Shown in pieces: positions 46,800-55,328 of a stretch of 64,000 nucleotides of DNA (the stretch's first letter is position 1; each line of letters opens with the position of its first letter). Source of the DNA: an uncultured Bacteroidota bacterium (GTDB taxonomy: Bacteria; Bacteroidota; Bacteroidia; Flavobacteriales; Schleiferiaceae); the NCBI GenBank assembly GCA_913057235.1, contig CAJXNI010000015.1:1-64000 (forward strand), in the 5' to 3' direction. The notes beneath the pieces are model-generated. The model saw only the letters and a program-made list of their open reading frames with translations. It was not told the DNA's origin and did not search any database. The position numbers and the translations under genes were made by a program.

Positions 46800-47819
46800 T
46801 TGGACTCCATTAACCCCCAATTCAGGCGTTTCACCAAAGCTCAGGCTGTACAAGCCGAGAAGCTACTCCCGTTATTGCTGGCAGGAAAAAGAGCGGCCTT
46901 GAGCCAGGCTTTAACCCTGGTTGAAAGCAAGCTGAGTGCGCATCGCCAGGAGGCGGAAAAGCTCATTCACCTGGCTATGCCGCACACGGGTAAGGCCCTG
47001 CGGATTGGCATTACCGGGGTACCGGGGGTAGGTAAATCTACTTTTATTGAAGCCTTTGGGGAATACCTAACCAACCAGGGGATGAAATTAGCCGTACTGG
47101 CCATTGACCCCAGTAGCTCCCGCACCAAAGGCAGCATTTTAGGCGATAAAACCCGCATGGAAAGCCTCTCGCAAAATGAAAAGGCCTTTATTCGTCCTTC
47201 CCCTTCGGCCGGCTCCTTAGGGGGCGTAGCCCGTAAAACCCGCGAGTCTATTTTGCTTTGTGAGGCAGCTGGTTATGATATTATTCTGGTGGAAACCGTT
47301 GGCGTGGGTCAGAGTGAAACTACCGTTAAAAACATGGTAGACTTTTTTATGCTTCTGATGTTGGCCGGTGCCGGTGATGAACTGCAAGGCATTAAGCGCG
47401 GCATTATGGAAATGGCCGACCTACTGGTGATCAACAAAGCCGATGACCCGCAAGACCGCCAAGTGCGCCTGGCCATGGGGGAGTACAAACGGGCCTTGCA
47501 TCTTTTTCCGCCCAATCCCAATGAGTGGATACCGGAGGTAAAATCGGCCTCTGCCCTGCATAACCAAGGTATTGAAGAGGTTTGGGAATGCATCCGCAAG
47601 TTTGAGAATCAGCAAAAGCTAAAAGGCTATTTTGAAACCAACCGAAAGAACCAGGCACTTACCTGGTTTCAAGAAGCTTTGGGGGAAATGCTTTTACAGC
47701 GCTTTCATGAAAATGAGCGCTATGAGAAACTTTATGAAAAAACTAAACAAGCCGTACAACAAGGTGAGCTAGAGCCCAATGCTGCCGCGCAACAAATCAT
47801 TCAGGAAGTGTGGCCTTAA
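46800..47819 (+). CDS. meaB: Methylmalonyl-CoA mutase-associated GTPase MeaB
   Basis: Encodes 339 residues from a TTG start. P-loop GVPGVGKST (73-81), IDPSSSRTKGSILGDKTRM as the switch region, VETVGVGQSE and the NKADDPQ specificity motif are complete. A G3E-family chaperone that loads and protects adenosylcobalamin in methylmalonyl-CoA mutase, in keeping with mutAB upstream. The stop overlaps the convergent gene by 4 bases. Confidence 0.95.
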   Translation: MDSINPQFRRFTKAQAVQAEKLLPLLLAGKRAALSQALTLVESKLSAHRQEAEKLIHLAMPHTGKALRIGITGVPGVGKSTFIEAFGEYLTNQGMKLAVLAIDPSSSRTKGSILGDKTRMESLSQNEKAFIRPSPSAGSLGGVARKTRESILLCEAAGYDIILVETVGVGQSETTVKNMVDFFMLLMLAGAGDELQGIKRGIMEMADLLVINKADDPQDRQVRLAMGEYKRALHLFPPNPNEWIPEVKSASALHNQGIEEVWECIRKFENQQKLKGYFETNRKNQALTWFQEALGEMLLQRFHENERYEKLYEKTKQAVQQGELEPNAAAQQIIQEVWP

Positions 47820-48337
47820 AAATTCTTATGAACCTCATTTTTAAGATAGCGCAGGGCTCGTTTGGTAGGAAAGCTCTCCATCTCCATCACCTTGTTTAAG
47901 ATAAGCTCGCGCAGTTTGGCGCCCGGTTCATCAGGCTTTAATTCTTGCGCCCAGCTGTTAATCATGCCCACTACGCTAGACTTGGCACTCACAATAAAAC
48001 TCCAGGCCTCATCACTCACATAAATTTGCTGCGAAAAATTGTGCTCAAACTCAGAACGTATTTGTTGATTGAGTAAAGTCTGGTACTGACTTACCGTTAA
48101 ATTTTTTGATGAAACCCTTACCAGTAAACGATCTGGATTAATGCGCTCTAAAAATAGGGCCAGGCGCTCGTAGGCTTGCAGCCGAATGGGCAAGGCATTT
48201 TTCTGGGTGTCTTTTTTGAGGAAATACATGCGCCTGCGCTCATCATTCTCTGCATAATTTGAGAGCATCATGTAGGTTAAAATGAGCAGAAAAATGGAGG
48301 GTAAGGCGTATTTTAAAATCTCCAGAAATACATCCAT
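47816..48337 (-). CDS. Hypothetical membrane-anchored protein (DUF7935-like)
   Basis: A 173-residue protein with one N-terminal helix (ILKYALPSIFLLILTYMML) followed by a mostly helical cytoplasmic domain containing RLQAYERLALFLERINPDRLL, QIRSEFEHNFSQQIY and FPTKRALRYLKNEV. It resembles an uncharacterised Flavobacteriales family that I recall as DUF7935; the name should be treated with caution. Convergent with meaB, overlapping by 4 bases. Confidence 0.7.
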   Translation of the reverse strand: MDVFLEILKYALPSIFLLILTYMMLSNYAENDERRRMYFLKKDTQKNALPIRLQAYERLALFLERINPDRLLVRVSSKNLTVSQYQTLLNQQIRSEFEHNFSQQIYVSDEAWSFIVSAKSSVVGMINSWAQELKPDEPGAKLRELILNKVMEMESFPTKRALRYLKNEVHKNF

Positions 48338-48400
48338 ACTAGTAAAGCGTAGTTTTTAGGGGAGGGCAAATATCGTAAAATTCATAAATGCTCAAGACCG

Positions 48401-48416
48401 TAAATTTGTAGTTTTG
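48401..48416 (+). promoter_or_regulatory. Two candidate -7 boxes upstream of the aminotransferase
   Basis: TAAATTTG and TAGTTTTG lie side by side, both matching TAnnTTTG, 14 to 30 bases before the possible ATG codons at 48430 and 48439. No TTG at -33. Confidence 0.4.
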
Positions 48417-48438
48417 CGGCCTATCAAAAATGCTCCCC

Positions 48439-49635
48439 ATGAATTTACTCTCAAATAGAATTCAGGCGCTATCCGAATCTGCCACCATTGCCATGAGCCG
48501 TAAAAGTCGGGAAATGCGCGAGAATGGCGTAGACGTAATTAGCCTATCCTTAGGGGAGCCCGATTTTAATACGCCTGACTTTGTAAAGGAGGCCGCTAAA
48601 CAGGCCATTGACGAGAACTACTCGAAGTATCCGCCCATTCCAGGCTACAAAGACCTTCGAGAAGCCATCAGCCATAAGTTTAAGCGCGATAACAATCTGG
48701 ACTACAAAGACACCCAAATAGTAGTATCTACCGGGGCTAAGCAAAGCATTGCCAATGTGGTACTATGCACCATCAACCCGGGTGACGAAGTGCTCCTACC
48801 GGCCCCCTACTGGGTAACCTACTCTGAAATTGTGAAATTGGCCGGTGGCAAGCCCATCGTGGTAAACACCTCTATTGACAATGATTTTAAGGTAACCCAA
48901 AGGCAGTTAGAGGCGCACACCACCGCTAAAACCAAAATGCTCATCTTTAGCTCACCCTGCAATCCTTCGGGCAGTGTTTTCACCGAAAGCGACCTGGAAG
49001 AAATTGCCGCCTACCTACGCCAGCACAAGCAGGTATTGGCTATAGCCGATGAAATTTACGAGCAGATAACTTTTACCGGAAAGCACTTGAGCCTGGCCGG
49101 GTTTGAGGGTGTGTACGATCAGGTAATCACTGTTAACGGCCTGAGTAAAGGCTTTGCTATGACGGGCTGGCGTTGTGGCTACATTGGCGCCCCACAATGG
49201 TTGGCCGATGCCTGCACCAAAATGCAAGGGCAGTTTACCAGTGCCGCCAGCAGCATAACTCAAAGAGCGGCCTTAGCGGCCTTACAGGCCGACCCCAATG
49301 AACTCACCACCATGAAAGAGGCTTTCTTAAAAAGACGCGACTTAGTGGTGAAACTTGTGAAAGAAATACCCGGTTTTAAAACCAATTTACCACAAGGCGC
49401 TTTTTATGTCTTTCCTGATATTTCGGCATTATTAGGAAAAAAAGCGGGCGATCAAAATTTGGAAAGCAGTGCCGATTTATGCCACTACTTGTTAGAGGAG
49501 GCCCACGTAGCCCTGGTGCCCGGTGAGGCATTTGGCAGCCCTCATTGCGTACGAATTTCCTACGCCAGCTCTGAGGCAGAGTTGAAAGAAGCCTTGCAAA
49601 GAATTAAAAATGCCGTTGAAAATCTTATCGCATGA
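48439..49635 (+). CDS. Class I PLP-dependent aminotransferase (aspartate type)
   Basis: I favour the ATG at 48439 (MNLLSNRIQALSESATIAM), the usual family start; an ATG at 48430 adds three residues. The fold-type I domain shows LSLGEPDFNTPDFV, YSKYPPIPGYKDLREAI, FSSPCNPSG, ADEIYEQITF and the PLP lysine in NGLSKGFAMTGWRCGY. C-terminal VRISYASSEAELKEAL binds substrate. Similar to aspartate/aromatic aminotransferases of Bacteroidota. Overlaps the next gene by 4 bases. Confidence 0.92.
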   Translation: MNLLSNRIQALSESATIAMSRKSREMRENGVDVISLSLGEPDFNTPDFVKEAAKQAIDENYSKYPPIPGYKDLREAISHKFKRDNNLDYKDTQIVVSTGAKQSIANVVLCTINPGDEVLLPAPYWVTYSEIVKLAGGKPIVVNTSIDNDFKVTQRQLEAHTTAKTKMLIFSSPCNPSGSVFTESDLEEIAAYLRQHKQVLAIADEIYEQITFTGKHLSLAGFEGVYDQVITVNGLSKGFAMTGWRCGYIGAPQWLADACTKMQGQFTSAASSITQRAALAALQADPNELTTMKEAFLKRRDLVVKLVKEIPGFKTNLPQGAFYVFPDISALLGKKAGDQNLESSADLCHYLLEEAHVALVPGEAFGSPHCVRISYASSEAELKEALQRIKNAVENLIA

Positions 49636-50234
49636 GCGCAGAAGAAATGCTTCAAATTTTTAATCGTAGCATTAACGATTACCACGTAAAAGACCAGGTT
49701 GATCAGAACGAAAATAACCCCTATGAAATTGGAAGCTTGGAGTACTTGCTGTACCGCAAAAACTGGATTGACACGGTACAATGGCACTTAGAAGATATTA
49801 TACGCGAACCGTCTATTGCCCCCGATAAGGCCCTGGAGATCAAACGCAGAATTGACAAAAGCAATCAAAACCGCACCGATTTGGTGGAGGAAGTTGATGA
49901 ACAAATTTTGGCCAGTTACCGCAATGTAATCCCAAAAGAGGGCGCCCGGGTAAATACCGAAAGTCCGGGCTGGGCCATTGACCGGCTCTCCATTTTAGCC
50001 TTGAAAATTTACCACATGGCCATTGAGGCTGAGCGCGACAATATAGAGACCTACCTCCAACAGAAAAACCAGAATAAGCTGGCCATTCTTAATATTCAAA
50101 AAGAGGACTTAAGCCTGGCTATTGATCAGCTCATGGAAGACCTGGCCAACGGAGAACGCCTGGTAAAGGTGTACCGCCAAATGAAAATGTATAACGATCC
50201 GGAACTCAATCCGGTACTGTACAAAAAGAAATAG
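49632..50234 (+). CDS. DUF4254 domain protein
   Basis: A 200-residue helical protein with YEIGSLEYLLYRKNWIDTVQWHLEDIIR, RIDKSNQNRTDLVEEVDE, and SPGWAIDRLSILALKIYHM. This is the DUF4254 family, often located with LPS heptosyltransferase-like genes. Its ATG overlaps the aminotransferase stop (ATGA), and the glycosyltransferase starts 2 bases after it ends, suggesting one unit. Function unknown. Confidence 0.85.
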   Translation: MSAEEMLQIFNRSINDYHVKDQVDQNENNPYEIGSLEYLLYRKNWIDTVQWHLEDIIREPSIAPDKALEIKRRIDKSNQNRTDLVEEVDEQILASYRNVIPKEGARVNTESPGWAIDRLSILALKIYHMAIEAERDNIETYLQQKNQNKLAILNIQKEDLSLAIDQLMEDLANGERLVKVYRQMKMYNDPELNPVLYKKK

Positions 50235-50236
50235 TC

Positions 50237-51277
50237 ATGCGCATTTTGGTGTTGCGCTTTTCGGCCATGGGTGATGTAGCCCTGCTGGTTCCCGTGCTGC
50301 ACCAATTGCAAAAAGCCCACCCTAAGGCAGAAATCACCGTGGTTTCTCAGCCTTTTTTGGCCCCTCTTTTCAAATCTCTGAGACTTGAGTTTTTTGCTGC
50401 CGATGTAAAGAAAGAATACAGCGGCTTTGGGGGTTTGGGTCGTCTGGCCCGCCTTTTAAAAAAAAGGGTTAAACCCGATGTGGTAGTAGATGTACATGCC
50501 GTGTTACGGACCCACATTCTCAAGGTGCACTTTAGGGCCATGGGCGTAAAAGTAGTACAGCTGCAAAAAGACCGGGCCGGCCGTAAAGCCTTAACTGCCT
50601 ATCCGAACAAAACACTCAAACCGCTGCGCCATAGTGCGGAAAATTATTGCCAAACATTTGCCAAGGCCGGCTTTACTATTCCCTTTTCCAAAGAAGATCG
50701 GCCTCAGCTGCACTATCCGCTGGAAAGCGCCCCAAAAAAATACTGGCTAGAAGAACGCAACTCCCTTAATTTGGGCATTGCGCCCTTTGCCCAGCACCAA
50801 GCTAAAAGCTGGCCTTTGGCTAAGATGGAGAAGCTGCTACAAGCCTTAACCTACCCTAATTTAAAACTGTGGTTTTTTGGTGGCCCCCAAGAAGCGGAAG
50901 CTTTGCAAGCCTTAGGACAAAGCAGCGGCAAGGCTTTCACGGTGGTGGCAGGCCGCTTTGCCCTGGATCAAGAAATAGCGCTCATGCAAAACTTACAGGC
51001 TTTTGTAGCTATGGACTCCGGCAATATGCACCTGGCCAGTTTAGCGGGTGTTCCGGTAGTTTCCATCTGGGGCGGCACCCACCCTTACGCAGGTTTTGCG
51101 CCTTTGGGTCAAAAGCCCGAATGGCAGGTACAACTGAGGGAAAAAGAACTGGATTGCCGGCCCTGTTCGGCCTTTGGAGCCAAACCCTGTTTTAGGGGAG
51201 ATTATGCCTGCCTGCAGCAGTTAGGCCATGAACGCGTATTGGCTACCTTAAGCTCTGTGATAAAAGAATATCTTTAG
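50237..51277 (+). CDS. Glycosyltransferase family 9 (heptosyltransferase-like)
   Basis: Encodes 346 residues. RFSAMGDVALLVPVLHQL begins the GT-B fold; PFAQHQAKSWPLAKMEKLL is the linker and the nucleotide-binding C-domain shows MDSGNMHLASLAGVPVVSIWGGTHP, the GT9 signature. The C-terminus has a cysteine cluster (LDCRPCSAFGAKPC) seen in Bacteroidota members. Probably adds heptose or a similar sugar to lipid A core. Coupled with DUF4254 upstream. Confidence 0.92.
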   Translation: MRILVLRFSAMGDVALLVPVLHQLQKAHPKAEITVVSQPFLAPLFKSLRLEFFAADVKKEYSGFGGLGRLARLLKKRVKPDVVVDVHAVLRTHILKVHFRAMGVKVVQLQKDRAGRKALTAYPNKTLKPLRHSAENYCQTFAKAGFTIPFSKEDRPQLHYPLESAPKKYWLEERNSLNLGIAPFAQHQAKSWPLAKMEKLLQALTYPNLKLWFFGGPQEAEALQALGQSSGKAFTVVAGRFALDQEIALMQNLQAFVAMDSGNMHLASLAGVPVVSIWGGTHPYAGFAPLGQKPEWQVQLREKELDCRPCSAFGAKPCFRGDYACLQQLGHERVLATLSSVIKEYL

Positions 51278-51293
51278 AGTCTAAAGTACTGCC

Positions 51294-51758
51294 ATGGCCA
51301 AAATGCACAAGTTATTGGATGAGTTGGAAGCAGAGATTAAGCGAGGCGACCAAACGGAGGCCCGCGTTTCTAAAAGCGGGGTTTTTTGGCACATTGACCA
51401 CAGTTTGCGGGTGATTCACGGTATTTGCAAAAGCCTGCAAAAATCAGATCCGGCTGAGTACCGTTATCAGTTTAATAAAAACAGAGCCCTACTCTTTCCA
51501 ACCGGCAAGTTGCCCCGCGGGGTAGGCCGCGCCCCAAAAGTAGTGGTAGCCGACCATCCTCATTTTGAAGCTGCGGCTTTGTTGGAACATTTAGAAAACT
51601 GCCGTAAGGCCTGGCAAGACCTGGAGAATTTGCCGCCCAAGGCCTGGTTTAAGCACCCCGTTTTTAGCAACCTCAACTTGAAGCGCAGCAAACGTTTCCT
51701 GTACATCCATACCCTGCACCACCTGAAAATCATCCGCGATATCCGCCAAAATGATTAA
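51294..51758 (+). CDS. DUF1569 (DinB-like) domain protein
   Basis: A 154-residue helical bundle with the metal-type histidine motif FWHIDHSLRVIHGICKSL, LPRGVGRAPKVVV, HFEAAALLEHL and IHTLHHLKIIRDI. These features fit DUF1569, related to the DinB fold. Three histidine patches would coordinate a metal. Starts 17 bases after the GT9 gene, on the same strand. Activity unknown. Confidence 0.78.
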   Translation: MAKMHKLLDELEAEIKRGDQTEARVSKSGVFWHIDHSLRVIHGICKSLQKSDPAEYRYQFNKNRALLFPTGKLPRGVGRAPKVVVADHPHFEAAALLEHLENCRKAWQDLENLPPKAWFKHPVFSNLNLKRSKRFLYIHTLHHLKIIRDIRQND

Positions 51759-51770
51759 GGCACACCAAAA

Positions 51771-52361
51771 GTGAAGAGGCTGCGTTCTAAGAGCATGCGA
51801 TTCATTTTTCTTCTCCTCACCAGCCTTTTCATCAGCGCAAGCTACGCTCAGGATCAGGGCTACTTTCTAGCAAAATCGGCTCTACACTTGGTAAACCCTC
51901 AGGTTGAATATGACCCCAGCTACTACACCCTTGATTACCCCAATGGGGATGTGCCACCTCACAAAGGGGTTTGCACCGATGTGATCATCCGCGCCTACCG
52001 GCTAGAGGGGGTTGACTTGCAGCGGTTGGTGCATGAAGATATGGCCGTCAACTTTAGTGCCTATCCAAGCAACTGGGGCCTCACCCGCCCCGATAGAAAT
52101 ATTGATCACCGCAGGGTACCCAATCTGATGACCTTCTTCACCCGAGCCGGTGCCAAGCAACCCTTCAGTGAAAATCCGTCTGATTATAAACCAGGCGATG
52201 TAGTTTGCTGGGAGCTGCCCAGCGGACAATTACACATTGGACTGGTGGTTGCCAAAAAAGGCAGAAGCGTAGAACTGCTGCACAACCTGGGTTACGGTCA
52301 GGTGGTAGAAGCCTGTCTTTTTGATTATCCCATAATTGGTCATTACCGGTATTGGCCCTAA
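51771..52361 (+). CDS. DUF1287 secreted protein
   Basis: A 196-residue protein with a signal peptide; the start may be the ATG at 51795 (MRFIFLLLTSLFISASYAQ), since the first ORF start at 51771 is less usual. The core YTLDYPNGDVPPHKGVCTDVIIRAYRL, DRNIDHRRVPNL and PGDVVCWELPSGQLHIGLVV identifies DUF1287, an NlpC/P60-like domain with a Cys (GVCTD) and a His (LHIGL). Possibly a periplasmic hydrolase. Follows the DUF1569 gene by 13 bases. Confidence 0.87.
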   Translation: MKRLRSKSMRFIFLLLTSLFISASYAQDQGYFLAKSALHLVNPQVEYDPSYYTLDYPNGDVPPHKGVCTDVIIRAYRLEGVDLQRLVHEDMAVNFSAYPSNWGLTRPDRNIDHRRVPNLMTFFTRAGAKQPFSENPSDYKPGDVVCWELPSGQLHIGLVVAKKGRSVELLHNLGYGQVVEACLFDYPIIGHYRYWP

Positions 52362-52372
52362 AATAGATTGCT

Positions 52373-53209
52373 ATGAAGATTTCCATTCCCCAACCCTGTC
52401 ATGAAAAATGGGCACAAATGACCCCCGCTGAGCAAGGTCGCTTTTGCCAAAGCTGCCAAAAAACGGTAGTAGATTTTACCGGTAAAACCGATGCCGCCAT
52501 TCAATCGGCCTTACAAGAAGCCAAGGGGTCGCTTTGTGGCAGGTTTAACAGCCACCAGCTCCATCGCCCTTTAATAAAGCCGGCCCAACCCACGGCTGCT
52601 ACGGCCGCCTGGCCTTGGTTATTCAGCACCTTTTTAAGTTTACCGCTGGCCGCTCAGGTAGAAATGAACCGAACTGCAACGCCTGTTATTCAGAAAGAAT
52701 GTGTGAAGGAATCCGAAAAGGACCATATTCAAAAGGCAAAGCAGATGCCCTTGGTGGTTTTACAAGGTGTAATTATTGATTCTGCAACGGGCGCTCCTAT
52801 ACCTTTTGCCAACCTTTACGTGCCCAATGTTCACGCTGGTGGCAGCACTGATTTTGATGGACATTTTAGCATTGAAATTCCCAAAGAAAGGTTCAACGGG
52901 CAAGATTTCATTCAAATTAGTACGGTGGGCTATGAGCGTACTGAAGCTAGGCTTATGGATCTTTTTGATGTAGAACCCTTTCGGGAAGAAGCCCCTTTTG
53001 TGACTACAGCCATTCGCCTTAAAAACGACACCCTGGCTTTAGCCGAAGATACCATTGCCCTAACGGGCGAAGTAGTGGTTGTAGGTAGGGTAGCTCCGTA
53101 TGACAGCAATGAGGTGCCTACGCCTCCTCCACCGCCCCCATTACCTCCTGAAGAAGAAAAACCCCAGGGTTTCTGGGCGGCTTTAGCAGCTTGGTTTAAG
53201 TTTTGGTGA
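52373..53209 (+). CDS. Carboxypeptidase-like regulatory domain protein with N-terminal Cys motif
   Basis: Encodes 278 residues. The first 50 hold a CxxC-type motif, FCQSCQKTVVDFTGKTDAAIQ, and an early CHEKW, a Bacteroidota cytoplasmic module; a membrane helix follows (WPWLFSTFLSLPLAA). After it comes a CarboxypepD_reg-like beta sandwich: GVIIDSATGAPIPFANLYVPN and GGSTDFDGHFSIEIPKERF, as in TonB receptor plug-adjacent domains. The C-terminus is proline-rich (PTPPPPPPLPPEEEKP) then WAALAAWFKFW. Might anchor an envelope protein to partners. Starts 12 bases after the DUF1287 gene. Confidence 0.82.
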   Translation: MKISIPQPCHEKWAQMTPAEQGRFCQSCQKTVVDFTGKTDAAIQSALQEAKGSLCGRFNSHQLHRPLIKPAQPTAATAAWPWLFSTFLSLPLAAQVEMNRTATPVIQKECVKESEKDHIQKAKQMPLVVLQGVIIDSATGAPIPFANLYVPNVHAGGSTDFDGHFSIEIPKERFNGQDFIQISTVGYERTEARLMDLFDVEPFREEAPFVTTAIRLKNDTLALAEDTIALTGEVVVVGRVAPYDSNEVPTPPPPPPLPPEEEKPQGFWAALAAWFKFW

Positions 53210-53299
53210 ATTGTAAATTGAGGAAATCTCAGTCGCTGTCGCTGCGATTTTGATGAAAATTGACTTGCTAGGTTAAAGTGCCACTAGCTTTTTATAAAA

Positions 53300-53335
53300 C
53301 ACAAAGGGCCCGCAGTGCAACCGCGCAAGAGGAAA
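53300..53335. repeat. Degenerate REP-like palindrome
   Basis: CCCGCAGTGCAACCGCGC followed by AAGAGG is a mutated copy of the CGCGGTnnnACCGCG-type palindrome seen at 54300, 54355 and 55155. Confidence 0.45.
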
Positions 53336-53402
53336 TTGATAACCCGCGCCAGTAGGGAGGGCCTAAGAAAAATTGATAAGGTACTAATACATAATTAAGC
53401 TC

Positions 53403-54080
53403 ATGATGAAAGAAATTGCAAAAACAATAATTGTTTGTCTTTCGGTTTTTCAGATTTGCTATGCTCAAAATTTCAGCGGGGCCAATGGCCTCAGTATAAA
53501 TATTCAAGGAGGCTTTTCTAGTCCTAACACCTTGTTCAAAACTTCATTTATCGTGGATCGCTGGAAGCCTTGGCTGGATATTGCCCAGAATCATAGCATC
53601 TCTGTGGGGTATCTTGCAAAAGGGTCAAAAAAGAACCTAAGATTTGGTGGCAAGCTAGGTTATCGTTTCAGTTCTATGGATTATGTCAATTCTGAATTTA
53701 GAGATTTAAGTGGGAATGTTAATGACTTTAGGCCAATCACGACTACTGGTCATTATTTAGATATTAATCCCGAATGTCATTTTTATTTTCGGAATAACTT
53801 GAATTCTGGATTTTTACTAGGTGCCAATTTAGGAGTTTCTTTACCTCTTAATGTGACCTTAGCGGCCCAGTATTTTGACGGGAGATCTATTGAATTGAGT
53901 TCTTTCGACAATGATTTTAGTTTTTTCGTAGTATACTCTGGCGGTTTGTCTGCTTTTTATCTTTATAAAAAATTATCAATAGGTTTATTTGGAAACTACT
54001 TATTAAGTAAAGGCGGGCAAGAGCTGCTGACAGGATGGAGTTCAGGGCTCGAGTTTCGCTATTACTTCGTGTTACATTAA
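53403..54080 (+). CDS. Hypothetical outer-membrane beta-barrel protein
   Basis: A 225-residue protein with signal peptide (MMKEIAKTIIVCLSVFQICYAQ; an ATG at 53406 is also possible). The mature part alternates strands (RFGGKLGYRFSSMDY, SGFLLGANLGVSLPLN, LSIGLFGNYLLS) and ends EFRYYFVLH, in keeping with a small outer-membrane barrel. No family recognised. Base composition is more A+T-rich than neighbours, and REP-like repeats lie on both sides, so it may be acquired. Confidence 0.72.
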   Translation: MMKEIAKTIIVCLSVFQICYAQNFSGANGLSINIQGGFSSPNTLFKTSFIVDRWKPWLDIAQNHSISVGYLAKGSKKNLRFGGKLGYRFSSMDYVNSEFRDLSGNVNDFRPITTTGHYLDINPECHFYFRNNLNSGFLLGANLGVSLPLNVTLAAQYFDGRSIELSSFDNDFSFFVVYSGGLSAFYLYKKLSIGLFGNYLLSKGGQELLTGWSSGLEFRYYFVLH

Positions 54081-54148
54081 GGTAAACAGCTTAAAAAAAT
54101 TGAATAAAATCTATATTAGTTGAAAAGATGAGAATAAATGGTCCATGT

Positions 54149-54376
54149 CCCGCTGGCGGGTCTACAACCGAGCTTCCGATCTCAGCGAAGCTAATCTCCC
54201 CCGCTGGCGCGGATTTGTAATCCGTGCCCAAGTACTAAATGTTAGCCATACATGCTACAGGGGGACAACGCTCGACCTGCTTTTAATAATACAATCCACA
54301 CGCGGTACAACCGCGCGCAAGAAGGGGCAACCTGCCTTTAATTGAGGTAAAGCACGCGCGGTGCAATGGCGCGCGA
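54149..54376. repeat. Cluster of REP-like palindromic elements
   Basis: Within a gene-free stretch (54081-54513) are four copies of two types: CCCGCTGGCGGGTCTACAACC (54149-) and CCCCGCTGGCGCGGATTTGT (54198-) of one type, and CACGCGGTACAACCGCGCGC (54299-) and ACGCGCGGTGCAATGGCGCG (54354-) of the other. Such palindromes in Bacteroidota are typically spread by RAYT (Y1) transposases; none is encoded in this window. Confidence 0.65.
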
Positions 54377-54513
54377 AAAAAAACATTCCCAGAGTTCTGC
54401 TCATAAATTTCAAAGTTGTTAAAGACAGTAGCTAAACAGTAAGCCCGATTTTTAAGAAGTAGTTAGTTGCTATTAGCTTATGAGCGGAAACCTAGATTCA
54501 ATATCTTTGAATC

Positions 54514-54822
54514 ATGACCAAGTTGATAGAAAATAATCTGGACTCCATCCTCGCACTTTTTGACGCCCATCATGTACTTGATGCTTATCTATTTGGCTCA
54601 GCGGCCACATCAGACTTCAACGGAAAAAGCGATGTTGATTTTTTAGTAACCTTCAAGGACTCCATTGAATTAATGGATTATGCGGATAATTACTTCAATT
54701 TGAAGATGAAACTAGAAGACCTGTTAAATAGACCCATTGACTTGGTCAGCTCCAAATCTTTAAAAAATCCTATTCTGATCGAAATGATCGACCAGTCTAA
54801 GGTAAATTTATATGCAGCCTAG
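54514..54822 (+). CDS. mntA: MNT-type nucleotidyltransferase antitoxin (MntA-like)
   Basis: A 102-residue minimal nucleotidyltransferase with the pol-beta site YLFGSAATSDFNGKSDVDFLVTF (G-S-x..-S-D-x-D). In HEPN/MNT pairs this enzyme adenylylates or otherwise blocks the HEPN RNase. The gene is directly followed by the HEPN gene, and its TAG stop (54820-54822) overlaps that gene's proposed original start. Catalytic residues look intact. Confidence 0.88.
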   Translation: MTKLIENNLDSILALFDAHHVLDAYLFGSAATSDFNGKSDVDFLVTFKDSIELMDYADNYFNLKMKLEDLLNRPIDLVSSKSLKNPILIEMIDQSKVNLYAA

Positions 54823-54852
54823 CGCCTTAAATACCTGCTGGATATTGAAACG

Positions 54853-55149
54853 GTGATTTTGGAAATTGAGTCCTTCAAATCTCTAGTTGAAAACAACTTT
54901 CAAATCTATATTACCAAACTAGTGGTAAAAAGAGCGGTAGAACGTGACTTGGAAATAATTGGTGAGGCGGTTAAAAAGCTACTAATGCTTGAACCGAAAA
55001 TTAAGATAGAATCCTCCAGAAAAATCATTGGACTTAGAAATATGATTTCGCATGCTTATGACACCATCGAAGACGAGCTCATCTGGGGAATAATACAAAA
55101 AGATATTCCTCGACTGCTCGATGAAATTGAAAAAATCAAAGGGCCTTAA
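54853..55149 (+). CDS. hepT: HEPN toxin (HepT-like) with damaged 5' end
   Basis: As it stands the frame has only a GTG start at 54853 (98 residues). The HEPN RNase motif RNMISHAYD (R-x4-H-x-Y) and the helical core (RAVERDLEIIGEAVKKLL) are intact. In the same frame upstream, RLKYLLDIETV looks like normal HepT, but a stop (the mntA TAG) precedes it. If the AAA in TTAAATA (54827-54833) were AAAA, the ATG at 54812 would read MQPSALKYLLDIETV directly into this frame with the usual overlap. So one lost A has probably disrupted the natural start. Toxin might still be made from GTG. Confidence 0.8.
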   Translation: MILEIESFKSLVENNFQIYITKLVVKRAVERDLEIIGEAVKKLLMLEPKIKIESSRKIIGLRNMISHAYDTIEDELIWGIIQKDIPRLLDEIEKIKGP

Positions 55150-55153
55150 CCCC

Positions 55154-55178
55154 CCTCGCGCGCGGTTACACCGCGTTC
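55154..55178. repeat. REP-like palindrome after hepT
   Basis: CGCGCGCGGTTACACCGCG contains the palindrome CGCGGT-TAC-ACCGCG, the clearest copy of the type seen at 54299 and 54354. It may also act as a hairpin behind hepT. Confidence 0.55.
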
Positions 55179-55302
55179 GGTTTGTACCTACCCCCTGCCA
55201 TGTGGCTTCAAAAACCATCAGCTAAAAATAGTTTGCTTTTGTTTATTCTAAAACCTCCCATAGGCCTGGTTGATTAGGCACGGGCCCTCTGCCGCTAATG
55301 CT

Positions 55303-55310
55303 TACCTTTG
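55303..55310 (+). promoter_or_regulatory. -7 box for ubiE
   Basis: TACCTTTG matches TAnnTTTG 18 bases before the ATG at 55329. The -33 element is not clear. Confidence 0.4.
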
Positions 55311-55328
55311 CCGCCAATTTTAGAAGCA

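Noticed and set aside
54502-54509. TATCTTTG as promoter of mntA
   Set aside because: It ends 4 bases before the ATG, too close unless the mRNA is leaderless; no -33 element.
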